Shown: positions 54,562 through 63,914 of the stretch, piece by piece | Layout: every line of letters begins with the position of its first letter | Position numbering within the stretch: the first letter of the stretch is position 1 | NCBI RefSeq assembly: GCF_001653565.1 | Contig: NZ_LYPB01000085.1 | Location: 69,790-133,789 of the forward strand | Origin: Paenibacillus oryzisoli | GTDB taxonomy: Bacteria; Bacillota; Bacilli; Paenibacillales; NBRC-103111 | DNA length: 64,000 nucleotides | Direction: 5' to 3' | Made by a program: the position numbers and the translations under genes | Notes under the pieces: generated by a model | Databases searched by the model: none | What the model saw: only the letters and a program-made list of their open reading frames with translations | Told to the model about the DNA's origin: nothing

Positions 54562-56154
54562 TTAATTCCCCCAAATCGAGTTCAAATACGTATCCGTTGG
54601 CATTGGGGGCATGGTCGGATTGGTTGCGGACAGTGTCGTATCAACTGTCCATGCTCCACTGGACGGCTGCTGAGAAGCCTGGTAAACGTAGCTGGTTTTC
54701 GTGTTGGTTACCGATGTCCAAGATGCCGAGCCCATCCCACCGATGATGACCGAATCTAGCGCAACAAAGTTCGTGCCATTGCCATTAAACGCCGCTGTTC
54801 CAGCTTCCGTAGATCCTCCGGCAAGGAATGGATAACGGCTTCGAGCTACGCTCCCCGCTGCAAGATAGCTATGCTCTAGGATTAATCCGTTTAAACTGCC
54901 TGTTTGAATCGAACAATTGTTGCTGGAGAAGATGGCAGAATCGCGGATTGTCATATTCGAATATGCGCCCGAACCAGCGAATTGCATCGTATCCGTATGC
55001 GGTTTCGGTGTGGTAGCTGGATTGAAGAAATGCGGCGCAAGATAGATGCCGTCAAAACGCCAACCGTCAATCGGGCCCGACGATACGGAATAAAAGTCAG
55101 AAGCATCACCGTCGACGACTTGCGAATCCGGCATGACAACCTCGGTGAATTCTACCATAGATGTTGTCTGATTTGCGATTCCGTAACCTGCCAGCCAACG
55201 AGTCACTTTGCTCCAAGCCAAGGCTGAGCGGTCGCAGCCTTCGAGCTTAATTTGATCAGCGATGAGTCCAGCGAAGGCTACACTACGTACATTTTTGATC
55301 AAAGCGCCTCCGCTAATAACCACCGTACCGTAACCATCACGAGGAGCTACTGTAATACGCTTCGTCCACGATGAAGAGCCTAGATTCTGCAACACTGGCG
55401 TATTTCCTGAACCTGCCCCGTTACCCGTCAATGTGCCGGGAGCAATTCGAATCAGCACGCCTGCTGCTGCTTGTTCAGGCGTCACTGCCGCGATCGCTGT
55501 GCTTATCGCTGTCCAGGAGCTGCTTACGTCAATAATGTTAGCAACAGTGGTGTCGTACATAAATGGCGTTGGAATCAGCGATGGCCAGTGCGTACCGTTC
55601 GGTCCAAAAGAGGCATCGCGCTCCGGCTCCTCGCCTGGGTCTGGACCCGGATCTGTCGTTCCCGAAGATGCATAAACCTCTAATTCATAGATGGAATAGC
55701 CATACGTCGTCGCAGGGGTAATCCCCTGTACACGCACATATCTGGCAGTTGCTGCAGCTGCAAGAGTAATAGCGTCAACGCCACCATCACCGCTCGTCGT
55801 TGAAAACACATCTGTCCAGGTGGAAGCGTTGCTGGACGTCTGAATCTTGTATGCCGTTGCATAGGCGACACCCCACTTGATCGTTACGCTGCCTACACTT
55901 TGCGCTGACCCTAGATCTACATACATCCACTCGCTGCTTGTATAGTTGGAGCCCCAGCGGGTAGTGGTGCTATCACCATCCGTAGCTTTGTTGGCAGCTA
56001 AGGCACTATTCTTCACCGAACTCGCGACAGCGGTTTTGCCTAGAGCCAAATTAGTAGACGCGTATGCAGGTGTTTCCCACCCTGGAAGTAAACAAGCGAG
56101 CGTAAACAGAACAACCAGACACATAGCGAACATGGACATATTCTTCTTCATCAT
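54562..56154 (-). CDS. Secreted CBM32 plus right-handed beta-helix protein
   Basis: 530 aa. Signal peptide (about 1-32, cleaved near AYAS), then an F5/8-type C carbohydrate-binding module (about 34-165; SEWMYVDLGSAQSVGSVTIKWG and a YSIYELEVYA end), a short Pro/Gly/Glu linker, and a beta-helix region (about 200-530) with repeated short strands such as IKNVRSVAFAGLIADQIKLEGCDRS and SNMTIRDSAIFSSNNCSIQTG. The helix resembles pectate-lyase-like or PL6-like folds, but I see no confident catalytic set. It may be an extracellular lyase, hydrolase or epimerase acting with the 1271-aa protein encoded upstream. No SLH anchor. Confidence 0.75.
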   Translation of the reverse strand: MMKKNMSMFAMCLVVLFTLACLLPGWETPAYASTNLALGKTAVASSVKNSALAANKATDGDSTTTRWGSNYTSSEWMYVDLGSAQSVGSVTIKWGVAYATAYKIQTSSNASTWTDVFSTTSGDGGVDAITLAAAATARYVRVQGITPATTYGYSIYELEVYASSGTTDPGPDPGEEPERDASFGPNGTHWPSLIPTPFMYDTTVANIIDVSSSWTAISTAIAAVTPEQAAAGVLIRIAPGTLTGNGAGSGNTPVLQNLGSSSWTKRITVAPRDGYGTVVISGGALIKNVRSVAFAGLIADQIKLEGCDRSALAWSKVTRWLAGYGIANQTTSMVEFTEVVMPDSQVVDGDASDFYSVSSGPIDGWRFDGIYLAPHFFNPATTPKPHTDTMQFAGSGAYSNMTIRDSAIFSSNNCSIQTGSLNGLILEHSYLAAGSVARSRYPFLAGGSTEAGTAAFNGNGTNFVALDSVIIGGMGSASWTSVTNTKTSYVYQASQQPSSGAWTVDTTLSATNPTMPPMPTDTYLNSIWGN

Positions 56155-56203
56155 GTCATCTCCTCGTACGCCGTCCTTCTCGAACTAGCGTGTTCTATCA
56201 AAG

Positions 56204-56233
56204 TGACTGCCAACGTTCTGCTGCCGGCAGTCA
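56204..56233 (-). terminator. Hairpin between the 1271-aa gene and the beta-helix gene
   Basis: Arms TGACTGCC (56204-56211) and GGCAGTCA (56226-56233), perfect eight bases, 14-base loop. No clear T run follows, so it is either a weak terminator or an mRNA-stabilising hairpin inside the operon. Confidence 0.4.
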
Positions 56234-56264
56234 GTCGATCTCGCTTCCCGCCGCTTCGCTACCT

Positions 56265-59200
56265 TCAGTGCTTCGTTACTTTGACAATCATCGTATTACT
56301 TGAGGTGGCACCCGCATAATTCACAAGCTCACCACGATACGCATACGTCCCTATTTCTTTGTTCGTTATAATGAACGAAGCGAATTGGGCACTTGGTGTA
56401 TTCACAGTCAATCCTTGTGAATGAATGAGTGTGCCATTTTCATACAGATTATAGGTCGTACCATTGGTTCCCCACCACATGTTCATGTTAACGTTGAAGT
56501 TTCCGTCACCATCCCAATTATCGCTAGCAAGAACTGGTTTTGCAGGCGCTGCATGTTGAACAGTAACCGTTAGATCTCTGCTTCTGCTCGTTCCGAATGT
56601 ATTCGTAAGCTCAGCGTAGTACTTGTATGTCCCATTTGGTTTATTGGTAATGAAAGTTGCTGTAGATTGCGCATTAGGCGATTGGTCCATAAGAATCTGT
56701 GTATCAATTAACACATCATTCTCATAGAGCTTGTAACGTGTGCCATTATCGCCATACCACATATGCATGGTAACTTTATAATTACCATCCAACAGACCCG
56801 TATCCTGCCCATTGTCATCTGAAAGTACGACTGTACCAGGTTTAGCAACGGCTAGGTCATCAGGTACTGGAATCACATTCCGCGCAGGAATCAGTGACGG
56901 CTGACTAATTACATTCTCCCAAAGTTCCTTCAGCCAATAGTAACCAACATTAGCATCGGCAGTGAATGCATCCCGAATGCCAAGGGACTTGCCTTTCGCA
57001 TATCCGGAATACCCATTTACCGCTTTATAAATTAGATCTGTAGAGCCAATTGCATATCGGGATTGGATCGATGCAAGATCCTCCGGAGAACCCGATGTCG
57101 CAACACCGTAATAATAGGCCTCCAGCAAACTAAGAATGCTGTTATTCCACCCCCTTGTCACATAATCGAGGTCGCTTCGTATGCCATTCGCATCCACCGA
57201 GTCGAATTCCTGCGCCATTCCTATTATGCCAACATTAGGCAATCCTTCCGGATTGTTTACAAAAGCCCGCAGCGTATCGTTGCTGTATAACTGTGCTTTC
57301 ACTGTTTTGTTATACATAATTAGCGCGCGGTCTTTCATCCATTCGAACGGCTGATCCAGCGTATGGCCTCTGAACGTAAATTCATTCTTCACAGCAGCCT
57401 CGAGCGCGGCCTTGCCTGTTTGACGGAAGGTCCAAGCTATGCTGGAAAGCCCAGCTGCCTGAAGCTTGCTCATAAAGCTGTCATAGTCAAAACTAAGCAG
57501 GAATTCATTTGCCTTAGCGGCTCCGCCTAAATAGCGGACTGTCGCTAGCGCACTCGCAATAGCGCCTTCCACATAATTGGGATTCCAACCCTTGTTGAAA
57601 TTGCCCAACTGATCGATCCCCGTCGAGAAATTGTTGTCATCGTCATGGCCCCAATGTGCCGCTACGAGATGCGCTTGCATAATGAGCGTGATCTTGTCTT
57701 TCTCCTCCGGTGTCAATAGATCCCAGACTGCAGGAATCGTCGAAGCGAGATCCAGAGCTTGAATTGCCAGTGAAGTTGACGAGGTATCCAGTGAACCAGA
57801 TGCGCCAGGCTCCCGCTTGCTTCCTGGTACCAGCATATTGCGAATATGTGCCAGAATCCGTTCTTTAATCATCGTACCGTCGCTGCCCTTATACGCAGGG
57901 TTATACAAAGCGGCTGTCATCAAATACATAAGCGCAGTACCGCTTCGCAGACTGTGCGACGTCCACTCGAGACTTAGCTGATATTGCAGCAAGGGCTCGC
58001 GAAGCGCGCTATCGATCAGGCTGTGACTGAACGGGAACGGATGCAGATCCTGCGCTAGGGTCGTCGCAATTACAGTCGCGCTTGGTGCTGACACTTTATT
58101 GGACATGTCCGTTGCTGTCACGTAATAGCTGTGTGCGGACAGCCGTGTCAGTCCCTCATCTACATAGGCAGTGAGATTGGTTGTGCCTAACAGCTCGCCA
58201 TCGCGATAGACGCTATATAGCTTAATGCCGGAATCGTCCATGGAAGCCGTCCAAGCTAATCGAATAGCTTTCGAAGATTGTGCCCCCGCTGTAAATTGAC
58301 CTGGTGCAACAGGCGACAACAGATCGATCATTTCTGTTCCGTATACGTTCATTTCGGAAAGCGTGACTCGATCATTCGCACTGGCAAAACCTACTTGGCC
58401 GTTGACATACTGCGTCTCTTCTGCCTCCCCGATATAGTCGCCATCCAGATACACACGGATGATCGAGCCTAGCCGGTCAATCCGCAAATCCTGCGCTGTG
58501 CCAGGCTTCAATAGGCCAAGCTCAAAATCCCTGAGTTGAACTAGCGAATTGTTCACCACACGGAAGATCCCATTCGTCGCGTCGTCATTGCTTTTGTTCA
58601 GGGAGACAAAGCAGTAGTTCTTCTCATCGATATAGTTGAACACGACAGCTAGATCATCCCAATCGCTTCGCGGTGCAACCATCACCTTACCGGTCCAGAC
58701 AAAATCGCCTAGAAACGGCGTCTGATGAACAATCACATTGCGAAGTGGATCAGACCCTGCGCTCGCATAGGTCGTTAATGCGAGATTGCCGCTTGGCGTC
58801 TCCCACACGCTTTTGCCGTCGGAATTCACTGCAACAGTCCAAGCAGCCAGATCAAATGCGCCGCTCGCAATCGACGTTACCTGCGGCAGTGCCGACGGAC
58901 GCAGTTCCATTAATACCGCTAACTCTGGACCTGGTGTCCAGTTCCCTTCGCTATCCCCAGCTTCGATGCGGAAGTGATACATTGTCGAAGGTGTTAATCC
59001 TGTGAGTTGAAGGGACATCGTATCACTGCTTAGAGTACGAATAATGTTCTCACCGTCAAACAATCGATAGCCAGTAATATCTTCATTATCCAACGCTTGA
59101 GGCCAAGCCAGCATAGTCTTCGTCTTGGACGTACCGGTTGCCGTCAGACTGCTGCCGGCCGGCCAGATAGGGGGATTCACGCCAGAAGGCGGACGAACGT

Positions 59201-60080
59201 CCACATAGAAAACGGTAGTTTGATCCTCAACAGTTACCGTAATCGGCTGCGCTGCCCCTGGTGTGCTGCTATCAAAGCCACTCACTGAGTAAGCGGTTAA
59301 TGGCGTCACCGAGCCATCCTCATAATGACCATTGACGATTAGACCCGTCAGATCCAGCTTATCACCTGGGTAATAGACAGCCTTGCTTGGCGGATTAACG
59401 ACTTCGATAGAGGTCAGAGGCGTTTGAGTCGTCCTTAGAACGAGTCGAGGTTCTCTTCCCACGCCTGCCGCATTCTGCTCCTTGGAGGCAAAAGTGATCT
59501 GCTGGCCGTGCACCTGTCCTAAGAGGGCAAAGGATAAGGCTTCATCCTGCCAATGGGACTTCACATAGTCGGTCACATCGAATTCATAGAATTTGGCTGC
59601 CGGTCCTATCGTGACGATGGCCAGTGGATCTAATACATTGGCAGGCGCATTATTCCAAGTAATGCCCAGCTCCTGCCAGGAATTATCATTGACCGGGTAG
59701 ACACCTACACCTCCGGTTGTTCCGGTAGTATCTGTTCGATACACCTGGAGCGTGACGCTGACAACCTTCTGAGGATCGCGAATACCCAGGTCTGCCATCG
59801 AGAATCTCGTATAGATTTTGCGGTTTGTATTGCTGTTGTTATCCCTCTTCAGAACAAGTACATCCCAACTCCCGTAGTTGGTGTCCGCCCTTGAGTTCAG
59901 CGTATACGCATCAGCTGATGGCTTCACCGCCACTTCCTTGTACGCGCTTTCATTAACACTTGCAGTGGTACTCTGATTGGTATCGCCTTCGCCTGCAGCA
60001 TATGCCAAGGCCCCACCCCCTGGTGAAAGCAACCCAAGAAGCATCGCCCATACAAGACATAATGCAATCATCCGTCTCAT
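56265..60080 (-). CDS. Large modular secreted protein with an unrecognised helical (lyase-like) domain
   Basis: 1271 aa. The order is: signal peptide (about 1-29); a DNRLRE/CBM96-like domain (about 50-215; DAYTLNSRADTNYGSWDVLVLKRD); a Big-type Ig domain (about 225-295); FN3 (about 305-395); a LamG/concanavalin-like domain (about 405-570); FN3 (about 590-680); a helical domain of about 390 residues (685-1075); and two C-terminal FN3-like repeats of the kind found in Bacillus/Paenibacillus chitinases (about 1080-1271; MHMWYGDNGTRYKLYEN and MNMWWGTNGTTYNLYENG). The helical domain has alternating helices and conserved-looking aromatics (AHWGHDDDNNF, NFNKGWNPNYVEGAIASAL, TRGWNNSILSLLEAYYYG), which resembles an alpha/alpha-toroid lyase or hydrolase, but I do not recognise the family. 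Confidence 0.8.
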   Translation of the reverse strand: MRRMIALCLVWAMLLGLLSPGGGALAYAAGEGDTNQSTTASVNESAYKEVAVKPSADAYTLNSRADTNYGSWDVLVLKRDNNSNTNRKIYTRFSMADLGIRDPQKVVSVTLQVYRTDTTGTTGGVGVYPVNDNSWQELGITWNNAPANVLDPLAIVTIGPAAKFYEFDVTDYVKSHWQDEALSFALLGQVHGQQITFASKEQNAAGVGREPRLVLRTTQTPLTSIEVVNPPSKAVYYPGDKLDLTGLIVNGHYEDGSVTPLTAYSVSGFDSSTPGAAQPITVTVEDQTTVFYVDVRPPSGVNPPIWPAGSSLTATGTSKTKTMLAWPQALDNEDITGYRLFDGENIIRTLSSDTMSLQLTGLTPSTMYHFRIEAGDSEGNWTPGPELAVLMELRPSALPQVTSIASGAFDLAAWTVAVNSDGKSVWETPSGNLALTTYASAGSDPLRNVIVHQTPFLGDFVWTGKVMVAPRSDWDDLAVVFNYIDEKNYCFVSLNKSNDDATNGIFRVVNNSLVQLRDFELGLLKPGTAQDLRIDRLGSIIRVYLDGDYIGEAEETQYVNGQVGFASANDRVTLSEMNVYGTEMIDLLSPVAPGQFTAGAQSSKAIRLAWTASMDDSGIKLYSVYRDGELLGTTNLTAYVDEGLTRLSAHSYYVTATDMSNKVSAPSATVIATTLAQDLHPFPFSHSLIDSALREPLLQYQLSLEWTSHSLRSGTALMYLMTAALYNPAYKGSDGTMIKERILAHIRNMLVPGSKREPGASGSLDTSSTSLAIQALDLASTIPAVWDLLTPEEKDKITLIMQAHLVAAHWGHDDDNNFSTGIDQLGNFNKGWNPNYVEGAIASALATVRYLGGAAKANEFLLSFDYDSFMSKLQAAGLSSIAWTFRQTGKAALEAAVKNEFTFRGHTLDQPFEWMKDRALIMYNKTVKAQLYSNDTLRAFVNNPEGLPNVGIIGMAQEFDSVDANGIRSDLDYVTRGWNNSILSLLEAYYYGVATSGSPEDLASIQSRYAIGSTDLIYKAVNGYSGYAKGKSLGIRDAFTADANVGYYWLKELWENVISQPSLIPARNVIPVPDDLAVAKPGTVVLSDDNGQDTGLLDGNYKVTMHMWYGDNGTRYKLYENDVLIDTQILMDQSPNAQSTATFITNKPNGTYKYYAELTNTFGTSRSRDLTVTVQHAAPAKPVLASDNWDGDGNFNVNMNMWWGTNGTTYNLYENGTLIHSQGLTVNTPSAQFASFIITNKEIGTYAYRGELVNYAGATSSNTMIVKVTKH

Positions 60081-60169
60081 CCTTATTTCCCCCCCAATGC
60101 TCTTAATTAGTGGCTTTCACCATGCAGCCGAGCTGGCGAAAAACGACCAGCCCGGAAACACGATGTTAA

Positions 60170-61792
60170 TCAACCTTTTTTATAGCGAACATAAGCCTCA
60201 TTCTTAATCTTCAACACTTCGTCAATTCCCAATGTTTTCAGTTGTTTGACGAAATCGTCGTATTTGGCTTCAACGGACTCCGCCCCTAACAGCCACTTCT
60301 GTCCAGTCTCGACACGGTACGTTTCAATCTGACCTTCTAACTCTTTCAGGCGCTCTTGCTCTTTCACTGTAAAGTTCAAGTTCGGCACGCTGACTTTCTT
60401 AATATATTTCGCGTTATACTCATCGACGGAAGCCAACACACCTTCTGGTGTAAACTGCTTTTCATAATCAAAATTCTGATAGAAGCCGATTTCTTGCTGT
60501 GCGCCCATCTTCTGCAGGTTAAGCAGCACGTTGCCAGTATCTAGCAGCGACTTCTTGAACACCGCTTTACCGCTCACCATGTCATACGTTTGACCTTCCA
60601 AACCATAGTTCGCAAGTCGACGTCCTTCGTCGCTAAACCAGAAATCCATGTATTTGATTGTTTCGACTTGATTCTTGTTGGAGCTAGCAATTCCCCAGCC
60701 AGATGGACTCACCGTTGCACGGTAATCAAACCAAGAGACATCCCCGGAAATACTGGCCACAGGCGGAATTGGCGTCAAATTCACATTGGGCACTTTATCT
60801 TTGGCTTTCACATTGTAGCCATACGTACTTGCAAACCAGTCATGCGTGGAGCCGCCGAGATTATCCGATAGCATAACCAGCCTAGTGTCGCCTTTGCGGG
60901 TGAAAATTTCTTTGTCGATCAGCCCTTCCCCATACCACTTGGCTAAGTTCGTCATCCCCGTTTTGTAGGTAGGATTAATCGGATCGTAGACAACGGTATC
61001 TGTTTTGGGGTCTACTTTGTAGCCCGTACCGGCATCCCATAGGTTAAGCAGCGAGTACACACCGAAGGATTGACGGTTAAAATAAGGAATCTCATCCTTC
61101 TTGCCGTTTCCATTCGGATCATTATCCCGGAAAGCCTTTAATACACTGTAGTACTCATCCGCCGTAGTCGGCTTCTTGAGCCCCAGTTTATCGAGCCAAT
61201 CCTGGCGAATGAACCAGCCTGTGGAGGCCGCTCCGTCTGGGACAAAGGAGACATAATAAATTTTGCCATCAGCGGAGGTCAAAAATTTGCGTACGTCAGG
61301 TCGGCCATCCAAAAACTTCTTAATGTTAGGCGCATTTTTATCAATTAAATCGTTAAGTGCAACGAGGCCTCCCTCGCCGCCAAGCTTGTTGGCATCTTCT
61401 TTCTTGCCGAAATGAATAATATCGGATAAAGTACCTGACGCCAGCATCAAATTGTAGGCTTCTGCGCTGTTAGTCAGAGTTTTGGAAGCGGTACCTTTTA
61501 AGGACACATTGGTGAGCTCTGCCGCCTTCTTGAAGACTGGCCACTCGTCATTAAATACCTTATCCCCGCCACCGCCATTCCCGTAGTGCATATGAATGCT
61601 TAAGGTAATCGGTTTAGAGCTGGCTAACGAGGATTGCGGACTTGCTGGTGCAGCCGAAGCGGATTGCGGTGATGCCTGCGCAGAAGGAGAAGCTTGTGTC
61701 TGTTCCTTGTCTGATGAGCAACCCGTGATCACACTGACGGATAGTGCAGCTGCAGCTGCGGCAGTCTTCCATGCTTTGCGTTTCATTGACAT
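60170..61792 (-). CDS. Extracellular solute-binding lipoprotein, LplA type (importer 4)
   Basis: 540 aa. Lipobox VITGC gives the lipid-anchored Cys at residue 25, followed by a long Ser/Ala/Gln/Pro-rich spacer (26-58). Large family-1 binding protein, ending FVKQLKTLGIDEVLKIKNEAYVRYKKG. GGGAGG precedes the ATG. It serves the two permeases upstream and probably binds products of the 1271-aa and beta-helix proteins. Confidence 0.92.
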   Translation of the reverse strand: MSMKRKAWKTAAAAAALSVSVITGCSSDKEQTQASPSAQASPQSASAAPASPQSSLASSKPITLSIHMHYGNGGGGDKVFNDEWPVFKKAAELTNVSLKGTASKTLTNSAEAYNLMLASGTLSDIIHFGKKEDANKLGGEGGLVALNDLIDKNAPNIKKFLDGRPDVRKFLTSADGKIYYVSFVPDGAASTGWFIRQDWLDKLGLKKPTTADEYYSVLKAFRDNDPNGNGKKDEIPYFNRQSFGVYSLLNLWDAGTGYKVDPKTDTVVYDPINPTYKTGMTNLAKWYGEGLIDKEIFTRKGDTRLVMLSDNLGGSTHDWFASTYGYNVKAKDKVPNVNLTPIPPVASISGDVSWFDYRATVSPSGWGIASSNKNQVETIKYMDFWFSDEGRRLANYGLEGQTYDMVSGKAVFKKSLLDTGNVLLNLQKMGAQQEIGFYQNFDYEKQFTPEGVLASVDEYNAKYIKKVSVPNLNFTVKEQERLKELEGQIETYRVETGQKWLLGAESVEAKYDDFVKQLKTLGIDEVLKIKNEAYVRYKKG

Positions 61793-61884
61793 GCAACCTC
61801 CCTAGGTATGTACAAAATGATAAATTCATCTTCTCTACGATTAGTGCCTTTCGAGGAGGCACCACCTCCCTTTCTGTATCTGCG

Positions 61885-62760
61885 TTACCCCTTGACGGAG
61901 CCCACCATAGCGCCGGCGGTGAAATATTTTTGAATAAAAGGGTATACCACAATAACTGGAATAATCGCGATAACAATCGTTGCGTAAATAACGGTCTCCT
62001 GAGAGAACAGCACGGTTGAATCGGTCGTAGCCATCATGCCTTCCGTAGGATTCATAGAGACGACTAGCCTGCGTAAAAGAACTTGCAACGGAATCTTGCT
62101 CTCATCTTGAATCAGCACCATGGCCCAGAAGTAAGAATTCCAGGTGCCCACTGCATAGAATAGTGAAATGGTGGCTAGCGCAGGCTTGGATACCGGCAAA
62201 TAGATGCGGGTCAAGATTTGAAAGTCTGACGCGCCGTCCACCTTAGCAGCTTCTTCCATCTCTTCTGGTACGGACTGGAAGTGCGTTCGCAGCAAGATGA
62301 CCAGAAATGTCGTAACCGCAAAGGGAATTAATAATGCCCATCTAGTGTTCAATATACCAAGCTCTTTGATGGTCAAGTAGAAGGGAATCATACCTGCATT
62401 GAATAACATGGTAAAGGCGATAAAGAAACTAATCGGCGTCCTGCCCATGAATCTTTTCTTGGATAACGGATATGCACCCATAATGGTAAAGACCATCTGC
62501 AGACAAGTTGCGTCAATTGTATAGAACACCGTATTCCCATATGCCCGCCAAATACCCGACTCTGTCAAAACTTGCCGGAAAGCCTGCAGCGTCCATTCTT
62601 TGGGAAATAGCACGACATCTCCAGATAGAACGGCTTCTGATGAGCTTAAGGAGGCTGAGATGACATACAGAAATGGATACAAGGTAGCAGCAGCCAATAA
62701 GGCTAGAAAGGTATAATTGCACCATGTAAAAATCTTTTCTCCAGTTGTCAGGAATTTCAT
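61885..62760 (-). CDS. Carbohydrate ABC transporter permease, YtcP/LplC type (importer 4)
   Basis: 291 aa with six membrane segments. The EAA loop is EEAAKVDGASDFQILTRIYLPVSKP and the end FIQKYFTAGAMVGSVKG. It lies ten bases after the LplB-type permease. Confidence 0.93.
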   Translation of the reverse strand: MKFLTTGEKIFTWCNYTFLALLAAATLYPFLYVISASLSSSEAVLSGDVVLFPKEWTLQAFRQVLTESGIWRAYGNTVFYTIDATCLQMVFTIMGAYPLSKKRFMGRTPISFFIAFTMLFNAGMIPFYLTIKELGILNTRWALLIPFAVTTFLVILLRTHFQSVPEEMEEAAKVDGASDFQILTRIYLPVSKPALATISLFYAVGTWNSYFWAMVLIQDESKIPLQVLLRRLVVSMNPTEGMMATTDSTVLFSQETVIYATIVIAIIPVIVVYPFIQKYFTAGAMVGSVKG

Positions 62761-62770
62761 AGGTCATCTC

Positions 62771-63730
62771 CTACCATAAACCGCTTTCGGTGTATTTTTT
62801 GCTTAATTTGTTCGCACAGATAACCAACACAAGACCGACAACCGAATTGAACAAGCCTACCGCTGTGCCAATATCATAACGGCCATCTTGCAATCCCGTC
62901 CGATACACATACGTACTGATTACATCGGATACCTCATACGTCGAGGGTTGATACAATAAAATGATAGCCTCATAGCCGACATCCAACAGATTGCCGATTT
63001 TGAGAATCAGCATAATCATTATTGTAGGCATAATTCCTGGCAAGGTTACGTGCAGCACCCGCTTCCATTTATTGGCCCCGTCAATGACAGCGGCTTCATG
63101 AAGTTCAGGATGAATAGCAGAGAGTGCTGCAATGAAAATGATGGATCCGAACCCGACTTCCCGCCATATATTCATGGAGATGAAGATGGTCCGAAAATAT
63201 TCCGGGACCACCAGAAAGTACAGCTTTTCCAATCCTAGCTTCGCTAGCAGCAGGTTGATAATCCCATTTGTCGGAGATAAAAAATTAGTAACGAACCCCG
63301 CTACGATGACTATGGAAATAAAATGCGGTAAATAGGTGAGCGTCTGTACGGTACGTTTGAACAGCATGCTCTTCACTTCATTCAGCAGCAAAGCCAAGAT
63401 AATGGGCGCCGGAAAAGCGAATATCAAGCTGTACATGCTAATCAAGATCGTGTTTTTCAACGTTCTTAAGAAGTAGGGACCTTTGAAGAAAGTTACAAAA
63501 TTATCAAAACCTACCCAAGGACTTCCAGATAGTCCCTTGTATATACTGTATTTTTTGAAAGCCATTTGCAACCCCAACATCGGATAATACTGAAAGACAA
63601 GGTACCAAGCGATAAAAGGAACAATAAGTAAATAAAGAAAGCGGTCTCTTTTTAAATTGCGTAAAATCATGTGCCCTGTACTCGCCCTCGCATATGCGCC
63701 TGGTTCCCCTATTGCCGTTTTCATACTCAT
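62771..63730 (-). CDS. Sugar ABC transporter permease, LplB type (importer 4)
   Basis: 319 aa from the ATG at 63730. A longer frame to 63790 and a GTG at 63736 exist; GAAGGAG lies 11 bases before the ATG and 5 before the GTG, so the exact start is open. Six membrane segments, EAA loop HEAAVIDGANKWKRVLHVTLPG, C-terminus NKLSKKYTESGLW. First gene of the block 6 operon. No AraC gene accompanies this importer inside the window; an intron lies where one might be expected upstream. Confidence 0.92.
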   Translation of the reverse strand: MSMKTAIGEPGAYARASTGHMILRNLKRDRFLYLLIVPFIAWYLVFQYYPMLGLQMAFKKYSIYKGLSGSPWVGFDNFVTFFKGPYFLRTLKNTILISMYSLIFAFPAPIILALLLNEVKSMLFKRTVQTLTYLPHFISIVIVAGFVTNFLSPTNGIINLLLAKLGLEKLYFLVVPEYFRTIFISMNIWREVGFGSIIFIAALSAIHPELHEAAVIDGANKWKRVLHVTLPGIMPTIMIMLILKIGNLLDVGYEAIILLYQPSTYEVSDVISTYVYRTGLQDGRYDIGTAVGLFNSVVGLVLVICANKLSKKYTESGLW

Positions 63731-63824
63731 GGACACTTCCACTCCTTCTCTTTCTCGTGCTGCTTGGTTCTCACGGTTGAAGTGTAGCATCGGCTTCCAT
63801 AATCCGTAAATCCTTATTATTTTA

Positions 63825-63854
63825 CTTATATCGATAATTTTGATAGGTGTGCAA
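63825..63854 (-). promoter_or_regulatory. Candidate sigma-A promoter of the importer 4 operon
   Basis: TTGCAC (63849-63854), 18-bp spacer, TATAAG (63825-63830) on the minus strand, about 90 bp upstream of the permease start. Confidence 0.45.
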
Positions 63855-63884
63855 TCATGATTATTTTGATGGTATCGACCGCAT

Positions 63885-63898
63885 CGGAAGCGCTTTCA
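63885..63898. promoter_or_regulatory. CcpA cre-like site
   Basis: CGGAAGCGCTTTCA matches the palindromic cre form TGAAAGCGCTTTCA at 12 of 14 positions. It lies just upstream of the importer 4 promoter, consistent with carbon catabolite control of the operon. Confidence 0.5.
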
Positions 63899-63914
63899 TA
63901 CGTTTAAGAATAAC

